Part shown: positions 50,906 to 59,085 of the stretch, piece after piece
Layout: each line of letters opens with the position of its first letter
Position numbering within the stretch: the stretch's first letter is position 1
DNA from: VRUE01 sp963728365
GTDB taxonomy: Bacteria; Actinomycetota; Thermoleophilia; Solirubrobacterales; 70-9
Direction: 5' to 3'
NCBI GenBank assembly: GCA_963728365.1
Contig: CAVSJI010000003.1
Coordinates: 1-64,000, forward strand
Length of the DNA: 64,000 bases
The notes under the pieces: model-generated
The model's input: only the letters and a program-made list of their open reading frames with translations
What the model was told of the DNA's origin: nothing
The model's database searches: none
Program-made: the position numbers and the translations under genes

Positions 50906-52036
50906 ATGTTGGGACGCATGCGCAGACTCCTTCTCATTCCACTTGCCGTGGCGCTCTTGGCGCTGCCTGTGCTGTGGCCGGCATCCGCCGGGTCGCGTCC
51001 GTTCGTGCCGCGCGGCTTCTTCGGCATCTCCCCGCAGGGCTTCAGCGACGAAGAGGACTTCGAATTGATGGCCGAAGCGGGCATCAAGTCGGTGCGGCTG
51101 CCGCTCAACTGGGGTGGGATGGCGCCCGAGGCGACGGATCGCTTCGATCCGCTCTGGGGTGGGATCGACTCAGAAGTTCGCCTCGCCGCCGAACACGGGA
51201 TCCGCGCCTTCTTCTTCATCTGGGGCACTCCCGAATGGGTCTCATCGCGCCAGGGCGGCGAGCCGGTCTCCAGTGCCCGGCAGCGACGCGAGTGGATGCG
51301 CTTCCTGCGCGGCGCCGAGCTTCGCTACGGGCCGCACGGTCGCTTCTGGCGCGAAAACGGCGACGTCCGGGAACTGCCCGTGCACCAGTGGGAGATCTGG
51401 AACGAGGAGAACATCGTCACCTTCTCGCGCGTGCCCGACCCGCAGCGCTTCGGCCGGCTGATCCGCATCTCGGGCGCCTACCTGCACCGCGCCGACCCGC
51501 AGTCGACGGTGATCCTCGGCGGGCTCTTCGGCCACCCGCTGCAGATCCCACCCAACATCGACTCGCCCGACTTCCTCTCCGGGGTCTACGCGATTCCCGG
51601 GATCAAGCGCTTCTTCGACGGCGTCGCCCTGCACCCCTACATCGCCGACGCCGGGGCGCTGACCGGCGAAATCGAGCGCCTGCGGCGCGTGATGGCGCTC
51701 AATCACGACGCTCGGAGCAAGCTCTACATGACCGAGATGGGCTGGGGGTCAGCCGGCTTCGAGTCGCGCTGGGAGCGCGGCCCGCGCGGCCAGGCGCGCG
51801 AGCTGAACCGGTCCTTCGCGCTGCTTGCCGCGAACCGGCGGCGCTGGCGGATCGGCGGCGTCTGGTGGTTCTCCTGGCTTGACCTGGCTCACTCCTGTCA
51901 GTTCTGCGACTCCGCCGGCCTGCTCACCAGCCGCCGCGAAGCGAAGCCCTCCTGGTACCGCTTCAACGCTTGGACCGGGGGCGACGCCGCGACCGTGCCG
52001 CGGGCCTCCGCAAGCGCCCTGCGCCGCAACCCCTGA
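50906..52036 (+). CDS. Secreted glycoside hydrolase (clan GH-A type)
   Basis: The 376-residue product has a signal peptide (LLLIPLAVALLALPVLWPASA) and a TIM-barrel pattern. WEIWNEENIVTFS supplies the Asn-Glu pair of the acid/base, and LYMTEMGWGSAG supplies the nucleophile Glu. It resembles GH39/GH5-like and PslG-type polysaccharide hydrolases; the substrate is unknown. ATG at 50918 is an alternative start. Confidence 0.82.
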   Translation: MLGRMRRLLLIPLAVALLALPVLWPASAGSRPFVPRGFFGISPQGFSDEEDFELMAEAGIKSVRLPLNWGGMAPEATDRFDPLWGGIDSEVRLAAEHGIRAFFFIWGTPEWVSSRQGGEPVSSARQRREWMRFLRGAELRYGPHGRFWRENGDVRELPVHQWEIWNEENIVTFSRVPDPQRFGRLIRISGAYLHRADPQSTVILGGLFGHPLQIPPNIDSPDFLSGVYAIPGIKRFFDGVALHPYIADAGALTGEIERLRRVMALNHDARSKLYMTEMGWGSAGFESRWERGPRGQARELNRSFALLAANRRRWRIGGVWWFSWLDLAHSCQFCDSAGLLTSRREAKPSWYRFNAWTGGDAATVPRASASALRRNP

Positions 52037-52055
52037 GCGGGGCGACTCTCGGTGG

Positions 52056-52766
52056 CTAGGCCCGCGCCGCCGCCCGCGCGAGCAGCAGGTCCTGGAAGGC
52101 GAAGCCGTCGCGCTTGACCGCCTCCCCCGGCTCGGTCGGGATCGGCCCGGCGAAGATCGGTCCGCCATGGACGAACGTGTGAAACTCGCCGTTCTCGCCG
52201 CACGGATCCACGCCCGCGGGAAGCTCCGCCAGCAGCGCCTCGTCGAAGCGCCGGCCGACGAATGCGGGGTCGAGCTGGGCGGGGTCGACGCAGACCAGCG
52301 TCGCCTCGAAGCCGGCCGCGATGAACTCGCGGGCGAGCTTGGCGGTATCGCGGCCCCAGATCGGGAAGATCGCTTCGCGCTCGGCTGCGGCGAGGCGCTC
52401 TTCGCGGTAGGCGCGGATCTCCTCGAGAAAGAGGTCGGCGAAGGCGATCGCCTCGACGCCGTCGAGTGGTGGCGCGCCCAGAGCGGCGGCCATCCGCTGC
52501 TCGTAGACCTCGTTCGGGCACTCGGCCGGGATCTCGATCTCGACCAGCGCGATGCCGGTTTGCCGGGCCTGCTCTCGCACCAGCTCGCGGCGCACGGCGT
52601 GCATGCTGACTCGGTCGAAATCCTCGGTGAAGGTGGTCAGCAGAGCCAGCGGCTCGCTGCCGGCGTCGCGTAGCGCCTGAAGCGCCAGCGCGGAGTCCTT
52701 GCCGCCGCTCCAGGAGAGGGCGAGAGCCCGGTCGCTGCCGGTCGAGGGCCGTTCCAGGGACGACAT
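52056..52766 (-). CDS. Dph6-like ATP-pyrophosphatase
   Basis: The 236-residue protein has the PP-loop LSWSGGKDSALALQAL near residue 17 and the family motif CGENGEFHTFVHGGP near residue 190, as in diphthine-ammonia ligase and its bacterial relatives. Bacteria lack diphthamide, so the real substrate is unknown. GATAAT lies six bases before the ATG. It is convergent with the glycosidase gene. Confidence 0.88.
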   Translation of the reverse strand: MSSLERPSTGSDRALALSWSGGKDSALALQALRDAGSEPLALLTTFTEDFDRVSMHAVRRELVREQARQTGIALVEIEIPAECPNEVYEQRMAAALGAPPLDGVEAIAFADLFLEEIRAYREERLAAAEREAIFPIWGRDTAKLAREFIAAGFEATLVCVDPAQLDPAFVGRRFDEALLAELPAGVDPCGENGEFHTFVHGGPIFAGPIPTEPGEAVKRDGFAFQDLLLARAAARA

Positions 52767-52772
52767 CGGCCG

Positions 52773-52778
52773 ATTATC
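52773..52778 (-). promoter_or_regulatory. -10 element of the Dph6-like gene
   Basis: GATAAT on the minus strand ends six bases before the ATG, predicting a leaderless transcript. Confidence 0.5.
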
Positions 52779-52780
52779 TC

Positions 52781-52805
52781 GTTTCCAGCCTGCCAGTTGG
52801 GGTAT
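52781..52805 (+). promoter_or_regulatory. SigB/SigF-type promoter of the anti-sigma gene
   Basis: GTTT (52781-52784), a 15-bp spacer and GGGTAT (52800-52805) match the known SigB/SigF consensus. It drives the anti-sigma gene with a leader of about 80 nt, predicting autoregulation by the sigma factor encoded downstream on the other strand. Confidence 0.6.
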
Positions 52806-52894
52806 CGAGAACGCATGGCCTCGCAGAATTGAACGGTTTGGCGGCTATGCTCGCTGCTCGCGGGGAACAGGATCTCCAGCGGAGAAACAGGTAG

Positions 52895-53740
52895 ATGAAC
52901 AACGCTCCCACCACCGAGAAGCCGCAGGGGCTGCAGGTCAAGCTGCCCGCGAAGGCGGAAAACGTGGCGGTGATTCGGCACGCCCTTGCCGGCCTCGCCG
53001 AGCAGATCGGGATGGACGAGGCAGGGGTCTCGGATCTGAAGACGGTCGTCACCGAGGCTTGCATGAACGTCGTCGTCCACGCGTATCCGGACGGCGGCGC
53101 CGGTCCGCTTGAGGTCGAAGCCGAACCCGACGACGAGGGCCTGACGATCACGGTCAGCGACAAAGGCGCCGGCATCAGCCCGCAGGCGGATTCCGAGCGA
53201 GCCAGCCTCAAACTCGGCCTTTCCCTGATCGCCGCGCTCTCCAGCAGCTTCAGCATCTCCGGCGGCCTCGGCCGCGGCACCCAGGTGATGATGCGCATTC
53301 CGCTCACCGGGGGCGGCGCCAACGGCGACCGCTCCTCCGAGCCCGAGATCGAGGTCGACTCGGGGGGCACCGAGCTCTCGGTTGGCCGCGCCGAGCTGCT
53401 CGAGCCGGTCCTGGCGCGGGTCGTCGGTGCCCTCGCCGCGCGCCGCGACCTCTCGATCGAGCGGCTCTCCGACGCGGTCCTGGTCACCGACGCGATCGCC
53501 GACGCGGCGCCCGGCCGCTTCGCCGACGGCTGCGTTCGCCTCGGGCTCAGCGAGGGCGAGAAGGGGCTGGAGCTGAAGCTCGGCCCGATGGAAGCCGGCG
53601 GCGCGGAGCAGGTCCGCGGCGAGCTGGAGGTGCCGGGCGTCGGCGGCTCGCTGGAGACGCTCGTCGACGAGCTCAGCGTCGAGGAGGGCGTGGAAGGCGA
53701 CTACCTCGTGATCTGCTTCGCGGGCGTGGCGTCCGCCTGA
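52895..53740 (+). CDS. RsbW-like anti-sigma factor kinase with extra C-terminal domain
   Basis: The first 140 residues form a GHKL ATPase fold: VVTEACMNVVVHAYPDG (N box), TITVSDKGAGISPQ (G1 box) and SISGGLGRGTQVMMRIP (G2 box). Such proteins bind and phosphorylate partners to hold SigB/SigF-type sigma factors. Residues 150-281 form an additional acidic domain with a pattern I do not recognise, reading in part like a second, degenerate GHKL half. It ends exactly where the convergent sigma gene ends. Confidence 0.85.
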   Translation: MNNAPTTEKPQGLQVKLPAKAENVAVIRHALAGLAEQIGMDEAGVSDLKTVVTEACMNVVVHAYPDGGAGPLEVEAEPDDEGLTITVSDKGAGISPQADSERASLKLGLSLIAALSSSFSISGGLGRGTQVMMRIPLTGGGANGDRSSEPEIEVDSGGTELSVGRAELLEPVLARVVGALAARRDLSIERLSDAVLVTDAIADAAPGRFADGCVRLGLSEGEKGLELKLGPMEAGGAEQVRGELEVPGVGGSLETLVDELSVEEGVEGDYLVICFAGVASA

Positions 53741-54508
53741 TCACGACGGCTCGGACCCGGGCTGGGCCTCGCGCTCCTGCTCGATGCGCTCGCGGATCCG
53801 GCCCAGCGCGCGGCGCAGCATCCGCGAGACGTGCATCTGCGAGTGGCCGATGCGCTCGGCGATCTGCGACTGAGTCATGTCCTCGACGAAGCGCAGGCGG
53901 AGGATCAGCCGCTCGCGCTCGGAGAGGTAGGGCAGGGCTCCCTCGAGGGCGACGCGCGTCTCGGCGACCTCGAAGCCCTTGTCCTCCTCGCCCAGCCAGT
54001 CGGTCGGCGCCGCTTCGTCCGATTCCTCGCCGCCGACCGGCCGGTCGAGCGAGAGCGGGCGCCGGTTGTGGTTTGCCTCGAGCACTTCGAGCACCTCGGT
54101 CTGCTCCAGCTCGAGCCGCTCGGCGATCTCGCCGACCGAGGGCGAGCGCTGCAGCTGCTTGGTCAGCTCGGTGACCGCTTTGTCGACTTCCGCCATGCGG
54201 TCGTGCAGCCCGCGCGGCACCCGCACGGTCCAGACCCGGTCGCGGAAGTGGCGCTTCAGCTCGCCGAGGATCGTCGGCGAGGCGAAGGCGGAGAAGGGGA
54301 TGCCGCGCTCCGGGTCGAAGCGGTCGACCGCCCCCAGGAGGCCGAGGTTGGCGACCTGGAGCAGGTCGTCGAAGGACTCGCTCGTGCTGCGGTAGCGCAG
54401 CGCGAGGTGCTTGGCCAGGGGCATGTTGCGGGTGACCAGCTTCTCGCGGATCGCGGGATCCCGGTTCTTGGCGAACTGCCTCCAGAGGCGTGCTTCGTCC
54501 CCCTCCAT
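53741..54508 (-). CDS. RNA polymerase sigma factor, SigB/SigF/SigG family
   Basis: The 255-residue sigma factor has region 2 (SFDDLLQVANLGLLGAVDRF then FSAFASPTILGELKRHFRD), region 3 and region 4 (LSERERLILRLRFVEDMTQS then QIAERIGHSQMHVSRMLRRA). It lacks region 1.1, as stress and sporulation sigma factors do. TAAGCT lies six bases before the ATG. Its stop touches that of the convergent anti-sigma gene. Confidence 0.93.
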   Translation of the reverse strand: MEGDEARLWRQFAKNRDPAIREKLVTRNMPLAKHLALRYRSTSESFDDLLQVANLGLLGAVDRFDPERGIPFSAFASPTILGELKRHFRDRVWTVRVPRGLHDRMAEVDKAVTELTKQLQRSPSVGEIAERLELEQTEVLEVLEANHNRRPLSLDRPVGGEESDEAAPTDWLGEEDKGFEVAETRVALEGALPYLSERERLILRLRFVEDMTQSQIAERIGHSQMHVSRMLRRALGRIRERIEQEREAQPGSEPS

Positions 54509-54514
54509 GCGCCC

Positions 54515-54520
54515 AGCTTA
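54515..54520 (-). promoter_or_regulatory. -10 element of the sigma factor gene
   Basis: TAAGCT on the minus strand ends six bases before the ATG. Confidence 0.4.
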
Positions 54521-54590
54521 TGCATCGCTCGCGCTAGGCTCCGGTCCTCAGGCTTCGCAAATCGACCCGGTCAACAAGAGGAGACGCCAG

Positions 54591-55190
54591 ATGGCTTTTT
54601 CGGTTCCCGACCTTCCCTACGCATACGACGCGCTCGAGCCCCACATCGATGAGGCGACGATGCGCGTTCACCACGACAAGCACCACCAGGCCTACGTAGA
54701 CAAGGCGAACGCCGCGCTGGAGGGGACCGAGTGGGCCGACCGCGACGTCGAGGACGTGCTGCGCAACCTCTCCTCGCTGCCCGGAGACAAGCAGGGTCCG
54801 GTCCGCAACAACGCCGGCGGCCACTACAACCACAGCCTCTTCTGGCAGATGCTCAGCCCCGACGGCGGCGGTGAGCCGAGCGGCGACCTCGGCGCCGCGA
54901 TCGGCGAGACCTTCGGCTCCTTCGACTCCTTCAAGGAAGAGTTCAAGAACGCCGGCATTGCCCGCTTCGGCTCCGGCTGGTCGTGGCTGGTCAAGGACGG
55001 CTCCGGCCTCGCCGTCGTCTCCACCCCCAACCAGGACTCGCCGATCTCCGACGGCAGCGTCCCGCTGCTCGGCTGCGACGTCTGGGAGCACGCCTACTAC
55101 CTCAAGTACCAGAACCGCCGTCCCGACTACATCGACGCTTTCTGGAACGTCGTCAACTGGGCTTACGTCGCCGAGCGCTTCGCGCTCTAG
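54591..55190 (+). CDS. Superoxide dismutase, Mn/Fe type
   Basis: The 199-residue enzyme starts MAFSVPDLPYAYDALEPHID. Metal ligands are in MRVHHDKHHQAYV, NAGGHYNHSLFW and DVWEHAYYLKYQN. Gly-Gly-His-Tyr-Asn-His with the DVWEHAYY motif fits the Mn/Fe family; metal choice cannot be decided by eye. An AAGAGGAG site precedes the ATG. Its stop overlaps that of the convergent oxidoreductase gene. Confidence 0.95.
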   Translation: MAFSVPDLPYAYDALEPHIDEATMRVHHDKHHQAYVDKANAALEGTEWADRDVEDVLRNLSSLPGDKQGPVRNNAGGHYNHSLFWQMLSPDGGGEPSGDLGAAIGETFGSFDSFKEEFKNAGIARFGSGWSWLVKDGSGLAVVSTPNQDSPISDGSVPLLGCDVWEHAYYLKYQNRRPDYIDAFWNVVNWAYVAERFAL

Positions 55191-56842
55191 GAGGCGACGC
55201 GCTGCTCAGCCGGCCGGGCCGCCTCAGGCAGGTGGCCCGGCTCCGTCCCCGCCTTGGCCGGGATCAGGCTCATCGCGTGCTCGGCCTTGGCGGTGATGGT
55301 GAGGCTTGGGTTGACCCCGGGATTGGCGGGGATCGCGGCGCCGTCGCAGACGAGCAGGTTCTCGTAGCCGAAGACGCGGTTGGCGGAGTCGACCACGCCC
55401 TGCTCGGGCCCCTCGCCGACCACGGCGCCGCCGAGGATGTGGGCGGTCGAGGGGATGTTGCGGATCGACTCGGTGAGGGCGCTTTGCGCCACCCCTCCGG
55501 TGCGTTTCTCGAACCAGCGCGCGACCCGCTCGGCGGCGGGGATGTGGGTCGGGTTGGGCCGGCCGGCATCCTGTTGCGTTTGCAGGCGTACGCCGCGCCC
55601 GAAGATCTTGCGCTTCGGCTTGAAGTGCATCGCCGCGTCAACCGTCTGCATGACGAGCAGGATCACCGTGCGCTGCGACCAGCGATGCGGGATCAGCATC
55701 CGCACGGTGCGCAGCGGGTGGCGGACGATCGCCGCCAGCCACTTGACCGGCCGGGTCAGCTTCGAGCCCGGCCCGGTCATCGCCGTGAAGGTCCCCGACA
55801 TCGCGTCGCCGCCGGTGCCGTAGGTGACGACCTCGATGTGGGTGTCGGGATCGGGGTAGATGCTCGAGGTGATCGCCACCGAGCGGCTGAAATCGCGATC
55901 GTCGTCGGGGGCGGTGACCGATTGGATCGACTCCGAGTTGGTGCGGACCAGGTCGCCGAGCCGCGCCGAGACGCGCGGCAGGGCGCCGCTGTGGCGGCAG
56001 TTGGCGAGCAGGTTGTTGGTGCCGAGCGCGCCGGCGGCGACGATCACGCCGCGTGCGGTCTGCGTGTGGCGCCGCTTGCGCAGCCAGGAGCCGGTGCGCT
56101 CGCTGGTCACCGCGTAGCCGTCGGAGCCGTCGGCGGCGCCGAGCGGTCGGATCTCGGTCACCTGACGTTCCGGTTCGATCTTCACGCCGAGCTTCTCGGC
56201 GAACCAGAGGTAGTTCTTCATCAGCGTGTTCTTCGCGCCGTGGCGACAGCCGACCATGCAGCTGCCGCAGCGCATGCAGCCGGTGCGGCTCGGACCCTCG
56301 CCTTCGAAGAAGGGGTCGGAGACCTCGACCCCGGGTTTGTCGAAGAAGACGCCGACGCGCGTGTTGGTGAAGGTCTCGCCGACGCCGATCTCCTCGCCGT
56401 ATTCCTTGAGCAGCTTGTCGGCCGGCCCGAGGCCCTCGTAGGTAACGACGCCGAGCATTCGTTCGGCCGTCTCGTAGTGGGGCGCGAGCTCGGTTTCCCA
56501 GTCGCTCAGCCCGCTCCACTGGGGGTCCTGGAAGAAGGCCGGGCGGCCGCGGTAGAGCGTGTTGGCGTAGCCGAGGCTGCCGCCGCCGACGCCGCTGCCG
56601 GAGACGATCAGGACGTCCTTGAAGAAGGTCATCCGCATCACCCCACGGAAGCCGAAGCGCGGCAGCCAGAAGTAACGGCGTGGGTGGCGAAGGTTGGACT
56701 CGGCGAAGTCCTCGTCACGGAAGCGGCTGCCGCACTCGAGCATCGCCACCGAGTAGCCCTTCTCGGCCAGGCGCAGCGCGGAGACAGAGCCGCCGAAGCC
56801 GGAGCCGACCACCAGCCAGTCGTAGTCGTAAGTCACCGCCAC
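55187..56842 (-). CDS. GMC-family oxidoreductase (cholesterol-oxidase-like)
   Basis: The 551-residue flavoprotein has the FAD motif WLVVGSGFGGSVSALRLAEKG, the GMC-type SGSGVGGGSLGYANTLYR segment, and the C-terminal DGAAIPANPGVNPSLTITA. A Cys-rich stretch (TGCMRCGSCMVGCRHGAKNT) resembles that of ChoD-like proteins and could bind a cluster or metal. It lies 15 nt after a rubredoxin gene, a plausible electron partner. The substrate is an alcohol or sterol by family only. Confidence 0.88.
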   Translation of the reverse strand: MAVTYDYDWLVVGSGFGGSVSALRLAEKGYSVAMLECGSRFRDEDFAESNLRHPRRYFWLPRFGFRGVMRMTFFKDVLIVSGSGVGGGSLGYANTLYRGRPAFFQDPQWSGLSDWETELAPHYETAERMLGVVTYEGLGPADKLLKEYGEEIGVGETFTNTRVGVFFDKPGVEVSDPFFEGEGPSRTGCMRCGSCMVGCRHGAKNTLMKNYLWFAEKLGVKIEPERQVTEIRPLGAADGSDGYAVTSERTGSWLRKRRHTQTARGVIVAAGALGTNNLLANCRHSGALPRVSARLGDLVRTNSESIQSVTAPDDDRDFSRSVAITSSIYPDPDTHIEVVTYGTGGDAMSGTFTAMTGPGSKLTRPVKWLAAIVRHPLRTVRMLIPHRWSQRTVILLVMQTVDAAMHFKPKRKIFGRGVRLQTQQDAGRPNPTHIPAAERVARWFEKRTGGVAQSALTESIRNIPSTAHILGGAVVGEGPEQGVVDSANRVFGYENLLVCDGAAIPANPGVNPSLTITAKAEHAMSLIPAKAGTEPGHLPEAARPAEQRVAS

Positions 56843-56857
56843 CCCTGTCCTCCCGGC

Positions 56858-57049
56858 CTACGCCTCGCCGGGCTCGAGCGGCCTGAAGTCGCTGGTCCGC
56901 GCGCCGCAGACGGGGCAGAACCAGTCCTTGGGGATGTCCTCGAAGGCCGTGCCGGGAGGGATGCCGCCGTCGGGGTCGCCGATATCCGGGTCGTAGATGA
57001 ACCCGCAGCTCTCGCAGATCCAGAGCTTTGCTTCGGTTGCCGTCGTCAT
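56858..57049 (-). CDS. Rubredoxin
   Basis: This 63-residue one-iron electron carrier has both knuckles: WICESCGFIYDPDIGDPDGG and WFCPVCGARTSDF. It sits between lemA and the GMC oxidoreductase gene on the same strand with short gaps, so the three are probably one operon. Confidence 0.96.
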   Translation of the reverse strand: MTTATEAKLWICESCGFIYDPDIGDPDGGIPPGTAFEDIPKDWFCPVCGARTSDFRPLEPGEA

Positions 57050-57071
57050 GCTGAAAAGTTTAGGGAGGTCG

Positions 57072-57635
57072 CTATTTGTCGAAGCTGACCGAGACCGGCT
57101 CGCGCTGCGCGGCGTCCTCGATCTCGAAGTACTCGCGCGCCGCGAAGCCGCCCTGGTTGGCGATGATCGAGCCGGGGAACTGCTGGATCGACGTGTTGTA
57201 GGACTGCACGTTGGAGTTGTAGATCCGGCGCGAGGCTTGGATTTCGTCCTCGAGCTGCGAGAGGTTGCGGCTCAGCTGCTGGAAGTTCTCGGTGGCGCGC
57301 AGCGCCGGGTAGTTCTCGGCGACGGCGCGCAGGTCGGTCAGCGCCCCGCTCAGCTTCTCCTCGGCCTTGGCGGTGTCGCCGACGCTCTGGGCGGACATCG
57401 CGTCGGCGCGCGCGGCGGTCACTTTCTCGAAGACCTGACTCTCGTGGGCGGCGTAGCCCTTGACCGTCTCGACAAGGTTCGGGACGAGGTCGTGCCGGCG
57501 CTTGAGCTGCACGTCGATTCCGCTCCACGACTCATCGACCCGGTTGCGCGAGGCGATGATCGAGTTGCGCTTGGCGATGTAGTAGAGGACCCCGATCACG
57601 ATCAGGGCGACCACCACGATGAGAACAATCACCAT
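57072..57635 (-). CDS. lemA: LemA family protein
   Basis: The 187-residue protein has an N-terminal membrane helix (MVIVLIVVVALIVIGVLYYI), then RNRVDESWSGIDVQLKRRHD and LVPNLVETVKGYAAHE, the LemA signature, and long helices. Its role is unknown; members are exposed outside the membrane. The start at 57635 is fixed by the helix and by TAGGAT eight bases upstream; a longer frame runs into the palindrome at 57681. Confidence 0.93.
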   Translation of the reverse strand: MVIVLIVVVALIVIGVLYYIAKRNSIIASRNRVDESWSGIDVQLKRRHDLVPNLVETVKGYAAHESQVFEKVTAARADAMSAQSVGDTAKAEEKLSGALTDLRAVAENYPALRATENFQQLSRNLSQLEDEIQASRRIYNSNVQSYNTSIQQFPGSIIANQGGFAAREYFEIEDAAQREPVSVSFDK

Positions 57636-57643
57636 CGCCCCGC

Positions 57644-57649
57644 ATCCTA
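57644..57649 (-). promoter_or_regulatory. -10 element of lemA
   Basis: TAGGAT on the minus strand ends eight bases before the ATG, between the gene and the palindrome at 57681-57738. Confidence 0.45.
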
Positions 57650-57680
57650 CTTGGCCACCCGGCCAGCCGCCACCCCCACC

Positions 57681-57738
57681 CGGGGACGTGCCGCAACTTA
57701 GCGGCCCGTGGTGGTACCTAAGTTTCGGCACGTCCCCG
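57681..57738. repeat. GGGGACGTGCCG palindrome, copy 2
   Basis: CGGGGACGTGCCG (57681-57693) is the exact complement of 57726-57738, with an inner ACTTA/TAAGT step and an 18-nt loop. It lies in the spacer between divergent lemA and the gene at 57755, unlike the post-stop elements. It aligns with the reversed element at 35982-36036. Confidence 0.75.
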
Positions 57739-57754
57739 TAGGATCGGGAGGTTG

Positions 57755-58426
57755 ATGGGGGCTAGGGACGAAGCGGCGGCTTGGGCTGAGGCCGTGCGGC
57801 GCTATGGGGCGGGGCACGAGCTGCGCTACGAGGCGGTGGGCGGGATCAATCCCGTGGATGCGCCGGTGGCGCTCTGCGTGGGTGGGACGAACCGGCTGAC
57901 GGGGGAGCTTGCGGAAGGGTTCTGGGGGGCTTCTTGCGACGCCGACGAGCGCGAGGCCGGTGGGCTCTTCGGCAAGGCGGTGCTGCCAGGGGCGCTGCTC
58001 GCCAAGGCGCACATGCCGGACCTGGCCAAAGTCGTGCCCGCCTTCAACGTCGAGTCGATCGAGGGGCACGAGGTCGTTACCAAGCGCTTCGCGCGCAAGG
58101 TCGAGTTCGAGTCGATCGAGTTCAACAAGCGCTTTCAGGCCACGGTGCCGAGCGAGTACGACCCGGTCGCCCTGCGCGAGCTGTTCGGCCCCGGCTTCCT
58201 CGCCTGGACGACGACGATGACCGGCGAGGTCGACTTCGGCGTCAACGACCGCCAGCTCTGGTTCCTCTGGCGTCTGCGCGAGCGCAGCGAGGCCGAGCTG
58301 AAGGAGATGCACAGCAACGCCGGCCAGCTCTTCCGCCGCCTGCAGGCCGAGATGGAGGAGAGCGGCATCCACACCTATCCGCCGGGCCCCTGGCACGCCG
58401 GCCTGGAGCCGTTTCCCGCGGAATAG
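57755..58426 (+). CDS. Unknown protein, possibly DUF3137-related
   Basis: The 223-residue protein has no signal peptide. The segment KVEFESIEFNKRFQATVPSE, followed by LRELFGPGFLAWTTT, resembles the C-terminal part of DUF3137 proteins, which from memory often occur beside lemA. TTG at 57752 is an alternative start and would fit TAGGAT at 57739-57744. The function is unknown. It is convergent with a Nudix gene five bases away. Confidence 0.6.
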   Translation: MGARDEAAAWAEAVRRYGAGHELRYEAVGGINPVDAPVALCVGGTNRLTGELAEGFWGASCDADEREAGGLFGKAVLPGALLAKAHMPDLAKVVPAFNVESIEGHEVVTKRFARKVEFESIEFNKRFQATVPSEYDPVALRELFGPGFLAWTTTMTGEVDFGVNDRQLWFLWRLRERSEAELKEMHSNAGQLFRRLQAEMEESGIHTYPPGPWHAGLEPFPAE

Positions 58427-58431
58427 GCCGC

Positions 58432-59076
58432 TCAGCCTGCCGGGTACTCGGGGTCGCCGGGCAGGACGACGCGGTTCTGCTCGGCGGTGCCGATCACCTT
58501 GGGTAGGATCGGCTCGATCCGGGCGCCGCGGTGGGCGGCGAGCGCCTCGTCGGAGGTGCGGAACGCCAGCAGCGCTTCGAGCTGCTTGATCGTCGGGAAG
58601 GCGAGCACGATCTCACCGGCCGCCTGCGCGGCGAGCGCCTTCGCCGGCTCGAACCAGGCCGCCTCGGTGGTCTCGACACCGTCCGGGCGCGGCGGCGTGT
58701 GCGCCGGCGCCAGCGCCAGGAAGAACCAGGCGTCGAAGCGGCGCGAGACGACCTCGGGCGTGATCCAGCGCGAGAAAAGCACCAGCTCCTCCTCCGGGGG
58801 CAGGGCGATCGCGGCCTCCTCCTCGAGCTCGCGCACCGCGCAGGCCTTGAACCGCGCTTCGTCGACGCCATCCGCGTCGTCGACCGAGCCGCCCGGGAAG
58901 ACCCAGACCCCGGGCATGAATTTCGCCTCCTCGGTGCGCTTCAGCAGCAGCACCTCGAGGGCCCGCTCGCCGTGCCTGCCGCCGCGCCGCAGCAGCACCA
59001 CCGAGGCGGCCGGCCGCGGCACTGCCGGCTCGCCAGGGTTCGGAGCCTCTGCCGACCCGCGCCGTCGCTCGCTCAC
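58432..59076 (-). CDS. Nudix hydrolase
   Basis: The 214-residue protein has the Nudix fold with VWVFPGGSVDDADG and RFKACAVRELEEEAAIALPP as the catalytic box, a REXXEE-type match; the spacing before it is longer than the classic box, as in NUDT19/CoA-type members. The substrate is unknown. It begins 9 nt after bioA and is probably in the same transcript. Confidence 0.85.
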   Translation of the reverse strand: MSERRRGSAEAPNPGEPAVPRPAASVVLLRRGGRHGERALEVLLLKRTEEAKFMPGVWVFPGGSVDDADGVDEARFKACAVRELEEEAAIALPPEEELVLFSRWITPEVVSRRFDAWFFLALAPAHTPPRPDGVETTEAAWFEPAKALAAQAAGEIVLAFPTIKQLEALLAFRTSDEALAAHRGARIEPILPKVIGTAEQNRVVLPGDPEYPAG

Positions 59077-59085
59077 GAGTTGCGC

